Shown one piece after another: positions 10,701-22,612 of a stretch of DNA of 64,000 nucleotides (positions are counted from its first letter, which is position 1; every line of letters starts with the position of its first letter). The notes under the pieces are model-generated. The model was not told the origin of the DNA and did no database searches. It was given only the letters and a program-made list of their open reading frames with translations. Made by a program: the position numbers and the translations under genes. The stretch comes from Pisolithus tinctorius (taxonomy: Eukaryota; Basidiomycota; Agaricomycetes; Boletales; Pisolithaceae): positions 1,612,001-1,676,000 of the forward strand of contig JANFAH010000009.1 of assembly GCA_024663395.1 (NCBI GenBank), in the 5' to 3' direction.

Positions 10701-11538
10701 CTCTTTCAAGCTTCTCGACCTTGTGTACAAATGAGGATTTAGGGGCCAACTGTTGGCATCTAGCCAGACATCTACCCATTTTGACCTCGCCAGTTTTCCA
10801 ATCTATCAGTGGGTTGTGCTGATGTAACCAGGTATGTCCCAGGATCATGGTACTACCTCCTAGATTGGTAATTTTGGCAAGGAGTTCCTTGTGATGGTCA
10901 AGGTATGAGACTCGAAGGTGAGCCTGATGCATAATCCTTCCAGCAGAATTAGGTGAACGATCGACATTAAATATGTCCACTGCCCTTGGCAGTGCTATCT
11001 TTGGAATCCAGTTCCTTTCCACAAAGTCCTTATCTATAAATACTCCAGTAGCACCACTATCCAGTAGCACATTCACCTTGAAGGCCAAACTGGCATTTGT
11101 CCATAAAACCAAAGGGACCTCCACAGAATCTTTCAGGTTCAGTGTGCATTGGGTTTCAGACTGTATGGAGGTCTTTGCACTACTACCTTCCAGATCAGGG
11201 AGATTGAAAGAAACATTTCTTTGCTTTTTATCGCAAGTGGAATTAAGCAGGCATGGTTTTACATCTGGCCCCAAGCCCTTTCAGGACTCCACTTCAGATG
11301 ATGTAAAAGTAGGAAGAGATTCTGAACCATTAAATAACTCCTGTGGTTCTTCAACATTGAGAAAAGAGAAATGATTGAAAGAAACTATGGGTACACTTTT
11401 TTTGGTATTTTTATTTTCGATTTTTATATTTTCTTTTGTATTTTTAAGTCCATAAGTAGAACGAAATCCATAAAAAGAAGAAGAAGAAACAGGAACAAGT
11501 GTCTGCATACGAGAAGAGTCTGCAGGACCTGATTTCAC
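7786..11538 (-). pseudogene. pol: Ty3 pol: protease, RT, RNase H, integrase, chromodomain (stops)
   Basis: Domains in order: an aspartic protease with LLDSGATGVFID (about 11090); reverse transcriptase with QDYRYLNKHTVKNSYPLP and the catalytic YIDD in LIIYIDDLMIF (about 10050); RNase H starting MDASDYAT (about 9600); integrase with an HHCC zinc finger (HHGIKGTQ.., HCQTCQASK), a central IIDRFSKEAEF, SDRGPQFASSF and HPQTDRQTEQLN; then a C-terminal chromodomain ending LVHWRGYPKEDHTWEP (about 7850). Stops break the frame near 11281, 10230, 9777, 9520, 9250 and 8366. Those at about 10230, 9777 and 9250 sit where CGA arginine codons would be expected. The chromodomain motif SCLKCGA probably derives from R residues by CGT to TGT. 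The element cannot move by itself. Confidence 0.85.
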
Positions 11539-11690
11539 TGCAGCTCCAATTCTTTTAACTGGTTGATGTGAGCAATGATTTGCTTGAAGCTCATCCCCTC
11601 CATTGCTTTTAGACAGGGGTCAGGTCCAGTGTCAGTACTTACAGCCCTGACAGGGTGTCCTTGTGGTTGTGCCTGTTTAGGGCACTTGCT

Positions 11691-12530
11691 TCAGTAATGG
11701 CCCTTCAGGCCACATCTGAAACATGTGATGTGGGACTTGTCTTTAGGGGGTCCTTTCCCCTCTCCTTGCCATGGAGCGGTGCCTATGTCCATGGGAGCAC
11801 CAGCTCCAGGTTGTGTGCCTGTGGTGGAGAAGCCATGAGGTTGATTCTGAGGCCACACCCTCGAGGAGGAGGCTGTCATGTATCAGTGGTTTTCAAAATT
11901 TCTGGCCACCAACTGGAGCTCTGTTATGTACTCCTTGTATGTGTCTTTTCTTTTCCCCAAATGATGCATGAGGTGGAGGACCTTGGGGTTTATGGCCTGT
12001 TCAAGGCACAGGATAGCCAAATTGTCAGAAGTGCTTGCCATCAGCTTCCAACTATTGAACTCCACCAGAAAGGCATCCATTTGAGACTGTCCTTGCCTTG
12101 CCTTTTGCATTTTCTTCTGGGCCCAATCTCCATTGTTCATGGGCTGGAAGCAAGAGTTGAGATCAGCCACCACCTCATCAATGGTAGGCCAGTTTCCATT
12201 TGCCAAGTGGTAGTCCAACTTGGCCCTTGCATAGTTGCCAGCTATTGGACCAGTCATCTGGGTCCAGAAAGCCATGCAGTCCTGGCTTGTATAGCAGTGG
12301 ACCACTGCTTTGCAGTAGGCTCTCATGCAGATCACCCACTCTTCATATTTGGCCACAGAACCATCAAAAGTCCCAGGCTCTGTGACACCCCTCTTGGTGG
12401 GGTTGAAGTTGGTGGTTTGTGCTGCAGTTGGTGCTGGCATGTACTGTTGCATCACTTGTGCCATAGCTGCTGCCATGGCTTGTACCATTGCATAATCAAC
12501 GGCAGGGGGTTGTGGCTGTGCAGGGTCCAT
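11691..12530 (-). pseudogene. gag: Ty3 gag with zinc knuckle (one stop)
   Basis: The ATG at 12530 gives MDPAQPQPPAVDYAMVQ. The capsid region has GTFDGSVAKYEEWVICM, WTQMTGPIAGNYARAK, QSQMDAFLVEFNSWK and YKEYITELQLVARNFENH, then a stop at 11883. The same frame continues in 11879-11691 with GAPMDIGTAP and the knuckle CFRCGLKGHY. The next codon is a stop, so the last Cys of the CX2CX4HX4C motif falls beyond it (SKCPKQ). It lies upstream of pol in the element and encodes the structural protein. A Pro-rich frame in the leader (12894-12496) overlaps the start but is not a convincing gene. Confidence 0.75.
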
Positions 12531-13219
12531 TTCTGCTTGTCAGCAGGACCAGTTTTCGAAGGGGGCAGCAGATGGAATGTCTGTTCCAAAGGTTGTATGG
12601 TTGATTAAAAACAAACCCAAGTTCATTTGGGTCGGGGGAGGGTGATGGTGAAGGATAAATGAGTTCTGGAGTTACCTCACAGAAGAGTTCAAGAGGAGGC
12701 AAGGGGAGTGGGGTGAGCAGGGAAAGCAAGTGCCAAAGGCATGGGGTGGAGAGCTCTCTTTTATAGGGGAGAAACCTAAGAGGGAGACAAAGCTTGACCT
12801 CTTCCTTCTTTATGGTGGGAATGGTGGTAAGGTAAAAGTAAGGTAGGCATACTACTCGCCAATGATGTTTAGGACCACTAAACACATAGTCCATTCACTG
12901 TCATGCTCCTGATCAACCTCCTAGAGATAGGGGGGGACCAGCCTGGCACACTATGTGAACTACAGCAGGTGCAAAAACATCGACTACTGGTCTACCTCCA
13001 CTGCCATGCGGGAACTATGACTATATATGGCTCAGCCACTCTGGACCTTGTGGGCCCTCTTGATCAAGTGTTGCCCTTCGTACACCGAGCTTGACCTCAG
13101 GATGGTGTATATATGTAGAGTAAAACTCCCTAAGATGTTTGCCCAACTGGCTCCATCGCTCGGGCACTCTTGGTCACACTGACAGAGGCAAAAAGAATCT
13201 ATGGGCAGAACTGCCCACT

Positions 13220-13691
13220 ACAAGTATTGTACTGCTGTTGACCCTCAGTGCCAGGTATGAAGTGGTAGGGGAGAAGTAGTAATCTAGTTTGAGTGAAGCA
13301 ACCAAAGATGAGAGTCTTCTCAGCTAACACTTCAAACCAGAGAGCTTGGGAGTGGAACCTGTTGAATGAGGACTAGGCTCAAAACAAACTAGATTAGAGA
13401 AACTGGGTACAACAAACGACAGGACTTATATACTGCCTTACTGTTTGTATGTACTGCCATGAGAGAATGTTCTAGAAAGAAGCAAACAAAAGAGAGAACT
13501 ATGCTATTGGATGAATGTGAACATGCATTAGTAATGAGGCACAGCCTTACTAAGTATCATGTAAGCATGAAGAGTAAACAAAAGGAAAAGTCCGAGATGA
13601 CTAAGCATCCCTAAAGCATGACCCTAACCAGATGGTGGATATATATAGGCAAGTAGGAAATGTGGAAGTGAAAAGTCTACCAGTCATTACA
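13220..13691 (-). repeat. 5' LTR of the Ty3 element (inner border approximate)
   Basis: It starts TGTAATGACTGGTAGAC on the minus strand at 13691 and holds a TATATAA box (plus 13426-13432) about 260 bp in. The inner border cannot be set because the other LTR is truncated. Confidence 0.55.
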
Positions 13692-14065
13692 TTATATCTA
13701 CATTGTACATTTGATATCTCATCTGTTGGGGTGCATCCGCTGTCACACACCAAAGGTGTTGTGGACATGGTTACAGCTGACTCTGCCTAACTCATCAACA
13801 AGTTGCACACAATGCCCAAGCATGCAGATGAAGACTAAAGGCCTCATGTGTAGAAAGACTGTTGGACGTTAACAGTCATCCTTCGCACAAGAACAAGTCA
13901 TCAGTGCTAAAGAGAAAAGAGGAAGCGAGTTAAGTGCACGTTAAAGGTTTTTAGTGCCCGTGTACGGCATTCTGGTTTTCATCATATCTCCACCATTTCC
14001 AAAGATATTGACTCCATTCCCACTCTCGCTTAAAGTGCTCAGCCCCACGATTCTTCCTTCCAAAT

Positions 14066-14623
14066 TTGGAGAGGATCCTCACACCCTGCATGTTTCTACA
14101 GCACTCCATCCATCAGATGCTCATTTCGCTAAGTCCATCAATTATGGCCACCTCTTCATCAGTCATCTTGCTTGTCTCATTTGCCAGAGACAGTGGCTAT
14201 GTATATCTGCCAGGCATTCCCACCAGCTTCCATCCTGAAGCCCCCTGGTTCATCCCATCGTTGTCAGCCCCATCTCATCCCATGCAGCTTGGTCAGCATG
14301 TTCTCCTTGTCAGTATGACTTCCAGAAGGACATTCTTTGGTTGCCTCAGGTCTGTCACTTGGTTAGAAAGGTCATATGTGGTCGTTTCAGTCTCCCCGGT
14401 TGATGAAGCATATGGATCATTCCTCCCTGCTCCCTGCACCATCTTTATTCCAGTCTCGTCCATCATTCTTCCTGCATTGCAACAGCTGCAGTATAATCTA
14501 CTGTCCTCCAGCCTCCCTGATCGCATTCATGATGGGTATGACATGCATCTTGCCTTCTTACTGCAGGATCCAGCAGAAGACGTCCCCCCTTCTCCTCCTC
14601 CTCCATCAGAACCCCATCCATGA
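14066..14623 (+). CDS. ORF inside LTR A copy 2, unknown product (185 aa)
   Basis: The 185-codon frame begins MERILTPCMFLQHSIHQM and ends in a Pro-rich tail (DVPPSPPPPSEPHP). It has a hydrophobic stretch near residues 25-42 (SSSVILLVSFA) and otherwise reads like a globular protein. The related frame in copy 1 differs mainly at transitions. It is not recognised as any known family. Because both copies share ancestry and mutate mostly at CpG, openness alone does not prove function. Confidence 0.32.
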   Translation: MERILTPCMFLQHSIHQMLISLSPSIMATSSSVILLVSFARDSGYVYLPGIPTSFHPEAPWFIPSLSAPSHPMQLGQHVLLVSMTSRRTFFGCLRSVTWLERSYVVVSVSPVDEAYGSFLPAPCTIFIPVSSIILPALQQLQYNLLSSSLPDRIHDGYDMHLAFLLQDPAEDVPPSPPPPSEPHP

Positions 14624-15060
14624 AGTTTTTGTTAACTTTGCTGAGAGGATGGAAGGGTGGGAGATGCAATTGCATATGCTCTCATTGCCCCACAGACCCC
14701 CAATGCCCTAGCCCCCTTTGACACCTGACTCATGCCCTTCAGTTCTGGAATTAATACTTCCCTATCTGGAAACACTGTCCATCTGTCATGCTGTCTTTGG
14801 ATCTAGAGATGTCTCTGCCAAGATCTAACTTGCATTGCCACCCCCTAATGTGATATCAGTGTGCTTACTCAGTTTCTGATTCTATTTGACTCATTTTGTG
14901 ATATCTTGACTATCCTTGACTCATTCATTGCCAATACTTACCAATCTTCTTTGCTTGCTTACTTTTCATTTCTTGCTTACTCATCATGATTACTCAGTCC
15001 TTACTCATTACTTACCAAGTGTTTGTGCCTTGTTTGTCACAAGCTGTGCCCCCCCCACAG

Positions 15061-15068
15061 TATATAAA
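15061..15068 (+). promoter_or_regulatory. TATA box of LTR A copy 2
   Basis: TATATAAA in the same context as in copy 1 (followed by CCCCCATGTACTTAGC). Confidence 0.5.
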
Positions 15069-16145
15069 CCCCCATGTACTTAGCCACCAGGAAGCAATCA
15101 GAAGCAATCCAGCAGTCAGTTCAGCTCAGCTCAGCATATCTCATCATTGACAGTTGAGGCTCCACAAAGGGGTCTATCTGTCATCATTTGTATACTTGGT
15201 AGTTGAGGCTCATTCAGAAGAGTCTATCTGCCATCCTTCATCATCTGAAGCTTCCTCTTAGTCAGCAGTCTTAGTCATCCCCCCCACTCCTGCATAACTT
15301 GTCATCGACTTGTGCAAGGAGCATATTCTATCAAAGTCCATTACCCCCAAGTACTTTCGGCTGAACACCTTCACTCTGTTCAGCATCCCCTCCTCAGTCA
15401 TCATCCATTCATCTACTCCTGCGTAACTCATCGATGACTTGTGCCAGGAGCACCTCTACTTGAAGTCTCCCCCACATTTAGGTTTCTCTGCACTCCAGGT
15501 TCCATGGAGGCAAACCACCACTCGCTCTTATTTGTCTTTTGTGTTGGATTTGTTTGGTTTTCACCAGCATTCCACACTTTGACTCACACTGCCCTTGTTC
15601 CCACCTTTGTATTTTCATTTTGCTTATCCCCTTCTTGGGGTTATGACATATATCCCACACCCTCTGTGCATCATTGTTTCCTTATTTGGGTGTGACAGCA
15701 GGTTGGTATTCCTACACAACTAAGTGATGATATATTCAAGCCAAGAAGACTAGAACATGTCTGAAAATTCAGAGATGTTGAGCCATTGGTGTGATGCACA
15801 CTGTCTGAGAGAAAAATCACAATATCTCTTTGGAACCTCCATCAATTTGAATGTATGTGGTATCTACTGAAAGCTATGAATTAGGTGGTTTGAACAAGAC
15901 AAAAATCAGTGAGAACAGTGCAGCCATGCCTGCAGGACATGGATAACAATAGTAGATTCCTTCCCAAAAAGTCACAATAGTCACTAAAAGTCAAAAATAG
16001 TAAAGTGTTATTTTCCTGATGGATGGTTTGACCTTGTGAATGGTAGTCTGTGAAGCTATATGCAGCAGTTATGGGAAGCTGTTGGCATTGTATTGTGCAT
16101 GTTATTGCCTTTTTCTCTGATGATTGACATTCAATATGGACAGAT

Positions 16146-16826
16146 CTAGTGATGGGTTTTTAACAGGAATAATGCAGTCTTCAGGTCCTTCAGTTGAGTT
16201 GCCTGTGTGCAATCAAGTTTTACAATGATGCACAATGGCAGGTGCTGTAACTCCACTTTCTCATTTCTTGTATCTGTTGGCACTTCTTGTGGATCTAAAA
16301 TGATGGCTATGATTGTGCCACATGCTCCATTGGTTATGTCTGAATCTGTTTCAATATTTTTTGTTACCATTACTTTCATTCCAATAGCAATGTCCACAGT
16401 ATTGTGGAGGTCTTGTTTTCATGAGGACAACATAGCTACTCCATAACATTCTGTGAGAGAAAGTTCATGTCCTTTTATTGAATCTGCTGCTTCACATTGA
16501 AATGTTATATGGCTAGTTTTACATGCATGTTTTGACAGTGCAGCTTCATTCCAGAGATGGCAAACTGCATGATGAGGAGTGACTAATGATGCATTTTTCC
16601 AAGGTTCTGCTTTGAAGTCTGTTGCAGGGCAATTTGGATGTGTGAGAAGCTGGGAGCAGAGCATATCAATCTGATGTTGCTGGATACAACCAAAATGAAG
16701 GTGTTGAAGAGCTTCATGCCATATGGGATCATCTACTCTCCTCTGTTCTTTCAGAGTAACAATGGTAGAGAATTGCTTGTAGATCATGCACCCATTTTGA
16801 CTATTTTCACAGTCTCATTTGATATT
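16146..16826 (-). pseudogene. Helitron helicase, C-terminal part
   Basis: MIYKQFSTIVTLKEQRRVDD and PIWHEALQHLHFG (about 16787-16680), SLVTPHHAVCHLWNEAAL, then DIAIGMKVMVTKNIETD and NGACGTIIAIILDP (16397-16250). These are the 3' helicase motifs of fungal Helitron Pif1-type helicases. The frame changes between 16419 and 16397 and stops soon after KTHH. Downstream to 15698 only a decayed tail is seen. It belongs with the part at 26868-27581; the copia element lies between them. Confidence 0.72.
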
Positions 16827-16831
16827 GCAGT

Positions 16832-17231
16832 TATTGGCAGAGGAAGGGGAAAGGGCAAAAGCTAGGGTGAGCACTTGCCTTTATTGAATAGAGTGTTTGA
16901 AGTAAATGGTTGGTTTTGAGGTAGTAGTTCTGACTTAAGAGTGGGGCTTGTAGTCAGATAAGAGGAATGTGAATTCACTTAGGGGATATGGTAGAAATCC
17001 CCAAGTTTATATACATGTATGAGAGTGCACAGACCAGGTTGCTCTGTATGGTAAGTAAGACTATAACAAGAAAGTACATACTATGTATAGTAAAGAATGT
17101 CATGGAATGTTGTAGAATAAAGTGGAGCTAAGTGGAGTACTTAGCAAGCATGACATCATATGAGTAAAACTCATCTAGTAAGCAAGTCTAGAACTGGCTA
17201 TGAGAAACACCATAACCCAGTATTTCCAACA
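16832..17231 (-). repeat. 3' LTR of the copia element (400 bp, uninterrupted)
   Basis: It is the undamaged reference for the 5' LTR, which is the same sequence with 701 bp and about 1.03 kb inserted. The plus sequence CCCCAAGTTTATATACATG (about 17001-17020) gives a TATATAAA on the minus strand, the probable LTR promoter. Confidence 0.88.
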
Positions 17232-17240
17232 CTCCCCCTT
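17232..17240 (-). other. Polypurine tract of the copia element
   Basis: AAGGGGGAG on the minus strand touches the 3' LTR start TGTTGG directly, the standard position of the plus-strand primer. Confidence 0.7.
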
Positions 17241-17243
17241 GCT

Positions 17244-20200
17244 CTAGAATAGTAAGGTAACTAAACCAAGCAATGAGTGATTTGTTTCAAATTTCTGCCA
17301 CATGAGAGACTTGGTCAATCCATCAGCCTTTTGTTGGTCTGTCTGGATATATTCAATGGCAAAGAGTCCATCTTGAACACATTTGCAAATGAAGTGCCAC
17401 TGAACATCAATATGCTTGGAATGACCATCTGAGACAGGATTCTCAGCAATGAAGTGAGCACCCATATTGTCACAATAGAGAATAGTTTTCTCTGTTTGTA
17501 GGTCCAATTCCTGAAACAGCATATGAAGCCATTTGATTTGACAGGCAGAGTCACATAAAGCTATATACTTGGCTTCAGTTGATGATAAGGCAATAGTTTT
17601 CTGTTTCCTTGATTGCCAAGAAATAAGGGAGGTGCCAAGAAACATGGCATATCCAGTAGTAGAATGACAAGTATCCACATTGGCAGCCCAATCGGAATCA
17701 GCAAAACCAAAAATCTGCATTTCTGTCCCAGAATAGTACAGTGCTAGCTTTGGAGTGGAAGCAACATATTTGACTATATGTGGCACTTTATTTTTGTGGT
17801 CCTCCATGGGATTCAACATGTATTGAGACATGCAAATTACTGCAAAAGCAATATCTGGGCATGTTCCCAGAGCCATATACAGAAGAGAGCTGATAATGCT
17901 CTGATATTGGGAATGAAGAGTGGAAGAAGCTTGATACAAGGATTTGGGTTTCTTTGGTTGGTAGCCAGAGGGTAACAGAGTGCAAACATTGTGTGCATTC
18001 TCCATTTGGAATCTTTTGATCACCTTTTTGACATAAGGGATCTGATCCAGGTAGATCTCATGCTTAGCACAGTTTCTGTGGATCTGAAGACCGAGATATT
18101 CTTTGACATCTCCATGGTCATGAGATTCCCATTTCTTCATAAACTCATCCTTCTTTGCTTTTAGAAGTTTAGGATTTGATCCTAAAAATAAACCATCATT
18201 GACATAGACAAGGAAAATAACCATGCCTGCTTTGGATTTAAAAATATAAATCCCAGCATCCACTTTGGATCAAATATAGCCCATGTGAAGTAGGGAAGCA
18301 TGTAGGGCTTTGTTCCATGCTAATGCTGCTTGCTTTAAACTGTAAAGAGCTTGCAGCAACTGATAGACCTTGTGCTCTTGACCTTTAACTTTGAAACCTT
18401 CTGGTTGTTCCATATAGATTTCTTCATCCAGATTGCCATATAAAAAGGCAGTCTTTACATCCAGTGTGCTCATCTCCCAATTCTTTTGAGCAGCAAATGA
18501 TAGAAGAATTTGCACAGTCTCAAAGCGAGTGACTGGGGAGAAGGTATCTTCAAAGTCAGTTCCAAATTCTTGTGTGAAACCTTTTGCCACAAGATGATCT
18601 TTATACTGACCATCACTTTTGATAGCAAAAAGCCATTGACACTTGACTGGTGTTCTGTCCAGTTTTGGGTCCACAAGAGTCCATACATTCCTTTCCTCAA
18701 TAGATTTAATTTTGTCCTTCATGGCATCTTGCCATTTCTTTTGTAGTTCTGGAGATAACTTGAGAACATCTTTATAATGTTCTGGAGATTCCTTGACTTG
18801 AGCAGCAAGAAGGAACTTGAAAGTGTTAATAACTTTGTTTTCTTCTTCTTCTTCAGGAAGAGGAGTAAGAGGAGAAGGTGGAGTTGCAGATTGATGCTTC
18901 ATCCACTCTTGAGGAACCTCAGGTGGTACCATATGTGCTGGTAACCTGGGTGAAGGTGGTCTTCTCTCCTCAAGTTGCCTGTGAACAGCTTCTGGTCTAG
19001 CTCAATAGACTGATGAGCATGTTCTTCAGCTTTCCTAATATATTTGGGAAGTTCCTGTTGCCTATGTCTAATCTCCAGATCTTCAAGTTGATCTGGTCAA
19101 TGAAGATCTCTTTCAATTTGAACAGGATGTCTTTGATCTCCATAGATGTTACCAGGTCTAATTGGAACTCTGGTTTGTCTTTGAGGATGTGGTTGTCATT
19201 CTGGAGCTACCCATGGTTGAAGAGGGTGCTGAACTAAATGAGGGTTGACTGGTGGTGCAGCAGCAGGTGCTTTTGGAGGTGGTCTAGGAGGTACTTGTGG
19301 TCTGTTTCCACCCTGCTGTGGGTTTTGTGGAGGAATAGGAGGAGGAATGTGAGGATTTGGTGGTTGGACTGGATGAGGGCCAATAGTAGGAGGATCAATC
19401 CCTAAATCAGGTAAGTTTTCAACTGGAGCAGATGGATGACCAGTAGATTGGTCAGGTTCAGGATCTGGGTCAATTGAGGTATTGGATTTCCATTTGCTAT
19501 CTGAACAGAATGGAAAGGAGTCTTCTACAAACTTGGCAGTACGAGATAGAATGACCTTATGGCCATATAGAAATCAATAGCCTTTTGTTTTTGGTTCATA
19601 TCCTAAGAAAACCATTTCAATTGCATATGGGTCAAGTTTATCCTTCCATTGTTCCTTTGGTACCCATACATATGCTTTGCAACCAAAAGTGTGAAAGTAG
19701 GAAATATCCGGAATCTTGCCAGTGAATAATTCAGCTGGAGTCTTGAAGTTAATTCATTTAAGCAGTGTTCTATTGTACACATGAAGTGCACAATCAAAAG
19801 CAAAGTTCCAGTACTTCTTTGGAACACAGGCATAATGACAAATAGCTCCTGATTTTTCCAGAATAGTCCTATTGAATTGTTCTGTGCGACCATTTTGTTG
19901 TGGTTGGACAGCTATAGAAAGCTGATGAGCAATTCCTTGAGAAGTGAAGAGTGTTTTGAATTGATTTCCCATGAACTCTCCCTCTTGATCCAAATGGAGT
20001 GTGGATAACTCCAAGCCAAGTTGATGCTGCATGGCAAGAAGCCAATCAGCAAACTGGCAATAAGTATCAGATTTAGTCCACAAATAAATGCAGAAGCCAA
20101 AGGAAGAGTAGTCATCCAAAAGAGTAAGAACATATTTGGAATGAAAATATGATTTGACAGGAAGTTCAAGAAGGTTGGCATGAACAAGTTCAAGAGGTTG

Positions 20201-20824
20201 TGTTGCATGTTTCTAGGATGGCTTAAATGACTTGGAAGCCATTTTTCCCATAGCACATCCTTTACAGGATGGAATATTTCCAGTAAGTGGAAATTCTGGA
20301 AGACCCAACCAGTGAAGGTGACAAAGAATATTACTAGCTGGGTGTCCTAACTGGTTATGCCAAAGCAATTTGGCATTCAGTGTTACCATCAGGCAAAGGA
20401 CCATAAAAGCATTGGAGGATGGAAGCAGTATGCCCACAAACCAATGTAATGGTGAACTCAGAGAGGCTAGTTGTGCCTTCATGAGAATCTGGCCATCTGG
20501 TGTTTGGATTACTTCATTTGTAGAAGTTGCTTCACTCCTATATCCCCTTTTTAGGAGTACATTGCAGGAACACAGTCTCTTTGAGAACTGTGGACTATAA
20601 ACAACATCTTCAAGGCAAAGATTATCACCATTTTCAAGACAAAGAATAATTGTGCCTTTGCCAAGAATATTGACTCTTTGTTTGCCAGTGGTATTGGCAA
20701 GCTCTGGTGTCTGAAGCACTTTATATGATAGAAAATCAGAGTGATATGGAGTCACATGATGTGAAGCTCCAGAGTCAAGCATCCAAATGAACTTGCCTTT
20801 TGGTAAGGATGAGAAAGCTGACAT
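17244..20824 (-). pseudogene. pol: Copia pol: protease, integrase, RT, RNase H (stops; RT active site altered)
   Basis: Protease: WMLDSGASHHVTPYHSDF (about 20780). Pre-integrase: LLWHNQLGHPASN and SCKGCAMGKM. Integrase core: LDDYSSFGFCIYLW, LHLDQEGEFMGNQFK, then PQQNGRTEQFNRTI (20119-19754). RT: WQDAMKDKIKSIEERNVWTL, KGFTQEFGTDFEDTFSPV, then LVYVNDGLFLG, where the usual YVDD reads YVND. RNase H: FADSDWAANVDTCHSTTGY and SSTEAKYIALCDSACQ (17600-17520). A TGA at about 18267 replaces an arginine codon. The D to N change and this stop both fit CpG transitions. A Pro-rich linker lies between integrase and RT (18933-19560). Confidence 0.85.
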
Positions 20825-21550
20825 GTCACATGGGTAACAGTCATAAGCATCATATGCATTGTGGTTGAATTCACCAGGGTGATAACCACTGACTGAATTC
20901 TCCAGGTCAAAATCAAAGTCTGGTACATCAAGAGAAATAAAGGGTCTAGGACAAATAGAAGTCCTGACATTTGGTATACTTGCATGAAATTCTGCTAAAG
21001 AAACTGTAATGCCCTTGTGAGATTTTCAGGAAGACTGGGAAAAATGTCTGTGTCCTTGAACAATCTGTGAGCCATTCTCTGCAGAATTCCTCTCTCCTGC
21101 CATTCCTGCACTAACCACATTGGTAACTGCCACTCCATCCTCAGGTTGGATGGGTGGACCAGGTATCAGCCAGGTTCTCTGCTCAGAAGAGGGAAATGGA
21201 ATCGTCCTTGATAGAGGATCTGTTGTCTCCTGTTGTTTGGATTCCTGAAGGGATATACCCATTCTGAAACACTGAGACTAGAGCATGGCAACAAATAGTA
21301 CATTGGCAAGGAAAATTAGATCTCAGTATATTGACACAAGGAGTCACTGACTCAACTTCAGAAACAAAGGAGTTCTGGATCTCCTCCTGGTACCAATCTG
21401 AGAGTGTACCATCTGGTTGGATTGGAAGTGATGGAACATATCCAACATGTTCCATGGCCATGGTTATGTCATCCTGAGTAAGTTCAGGAGAGGGAACATG
21501 AGAGGCAACAATAGTATGTTGTCCCAGAGTAATTTCCATATCAGGAGACA

Positions 21551-22611
21551 TTACAGTCTCAACTGATTCTGGAGCAGGAAAATATTCTGGGGACTGAGGA
21601 CAGCTGTATTCAATAGCAGTAATATCAAAATCATTGGAGGGATAATTTTCAGGGATTTCCTCAATAGAGGTGAGGTTGAACTCCTCAGCACCCTGTCCAG
21701 GAACATCAAGCTCATTGGCTTGGGCTTTAGCCTTGCCCTTGCCATGTCAATGATTCTGGTTTCTTCCATGGTCGGAAGAACCTCCCTGTTGTTGCTGCTG
21801 TTGGGGATATGGTTGATAACCAGCTCCCCCTCATCTTCGACCTCCTTGGTTTCCATGGCCACCATGACCATGGAATGATCCACCACCATGATGGTCTTGA
21901 GTATTATGACTACCCTTGCAAATATTGCAGAGGGGTGGTTTATTCATGCAAGCAAGCAAAGAATTGCTCTCCTTTTTCACTTGAGTAGAAGAGGAACTAG
22001 AGGGCTCCATTTGTTTAGGCAACAAAGATTGCCCAGACTTGTGTGACCATAATTCTTTCATACAAGGGATAACCATATCAGGTTCAAGTTTGGTAGGGTC
22101 AATGGAGGATAATATATTAGTGGGAGCTTGATCCCATGAGGCAGTCATGGAATGGATGAGAAGGAGCAACTTTATTTTATTGTCAAAGGTAATGCCCTGT
22201 CCAGAGACAGTATTGAAAAGCATATTAAGCTCAGCAATTTTTGCCATGATATCATCCTTGGGTTTTATTTGAATTTTGATGAGTCACTGGAACTCCATGA
22301 ATGTAGTCATGGCAGAAGGTTTGTCATATTTTGCCTCTAGATCATCCCATTTTTCTTTAGAGGTGGGATGAGCATCAACTGATAAAGTGATCATCAGATT
22401 GCAATAGAGCATGATACAGCCTTGCACTCTAGTGTCAGAGGTATTCCAGACACAAGCGCCAGCAGCATCCACAGGAAAGAGTTTCTGCTCCTGATATGAT
22501 TCCCCATACTCCCAGAGTTTGGAAGTAAGCTTTCATCATCACTTTCCAAGTGGCATAGTTCATCCCATTAAGTTTTGGGATGTTCTTTCCAAGACCTCCT
22601 TTGGAAGACAT
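21551..22611 (-). pseudogene. gag: Copia gag (UBN2-like) with frameshifts
   Basis: The ATG at 22611 gives MSSKGGLGKNIPKLNGMNYA, with the WKVMMKAYF block typical of copia Gag. After a frame change the next block is WDDLEAKYDKPSAMTTFMEF, then MAKIAELNMLFNTVSG and WSHKSGQSLLPKQ. A zinc-binding motif follows (CNICKGSHNTQDH), then a His/Gly-rich tail. The stop of leader ORF 2 is one base upstream of the ATG (TAG A ATG). The downstream stretch to the protease is long and poorly conserved. Confidence 0.68.
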
Positions 22612-22612
22612 T

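Larger units (their letters stand above)
7598..13691 (-). mobile_element. Decayed chromodomain-type Ty3 retrotransposon
   Basis: Minus-strand order: 5' LTR (right end 13691), gag, protease-RT-RNase H-integrase with a chromodomain, polypurine tract, then the first bases of a 3' LTR. Both LTR copies begin TGTAA, then share AGACTTTTCACTTCC and CTACTTGCCTAT, which fixes the right end at 13691 and the 3' LTR start at 7646. The 3' LTR is lost after about 49 bp (near 7598). Several stops interrupt the genes, and many are CGA to TGA changes, as expected from CpG deamination. Confidence 0.82.
13741..15697 (+). mobile_element. LTR family A, copy 2 (complete, 1957 bp)
   Basis: It begins TGTCACAC and ends GTGTGACA, an 8-bp perfect terminal inverted repeat with the TG..CA ends of LTRs. 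It aligns with copy 1 (3843) along nearly its whole length and has the TATATAAA box at 15061-15068. No internal retroelement genes flank it, so it behaves as a solo LTR. No 4-6 bp target duplication is visible (CCGC left, GCAG right), so the flanks were probably altered later. It separates the Ty3 element from the Helitron remnants. Confidence 0.75.

Noticed and set aside
11655..12608. 317-codon plus-strand ORF
   Set aside because: It lies exactly antisense to the Ty3 gag; the minus-strand frame has a capsid and zinc knuckle, so the plus frame is a shadow.
13736..15702. Target duplication around LTR A copy 2
   Set aside because: Flanks CCGC and GCAG do not match; only chance two-base similarity.
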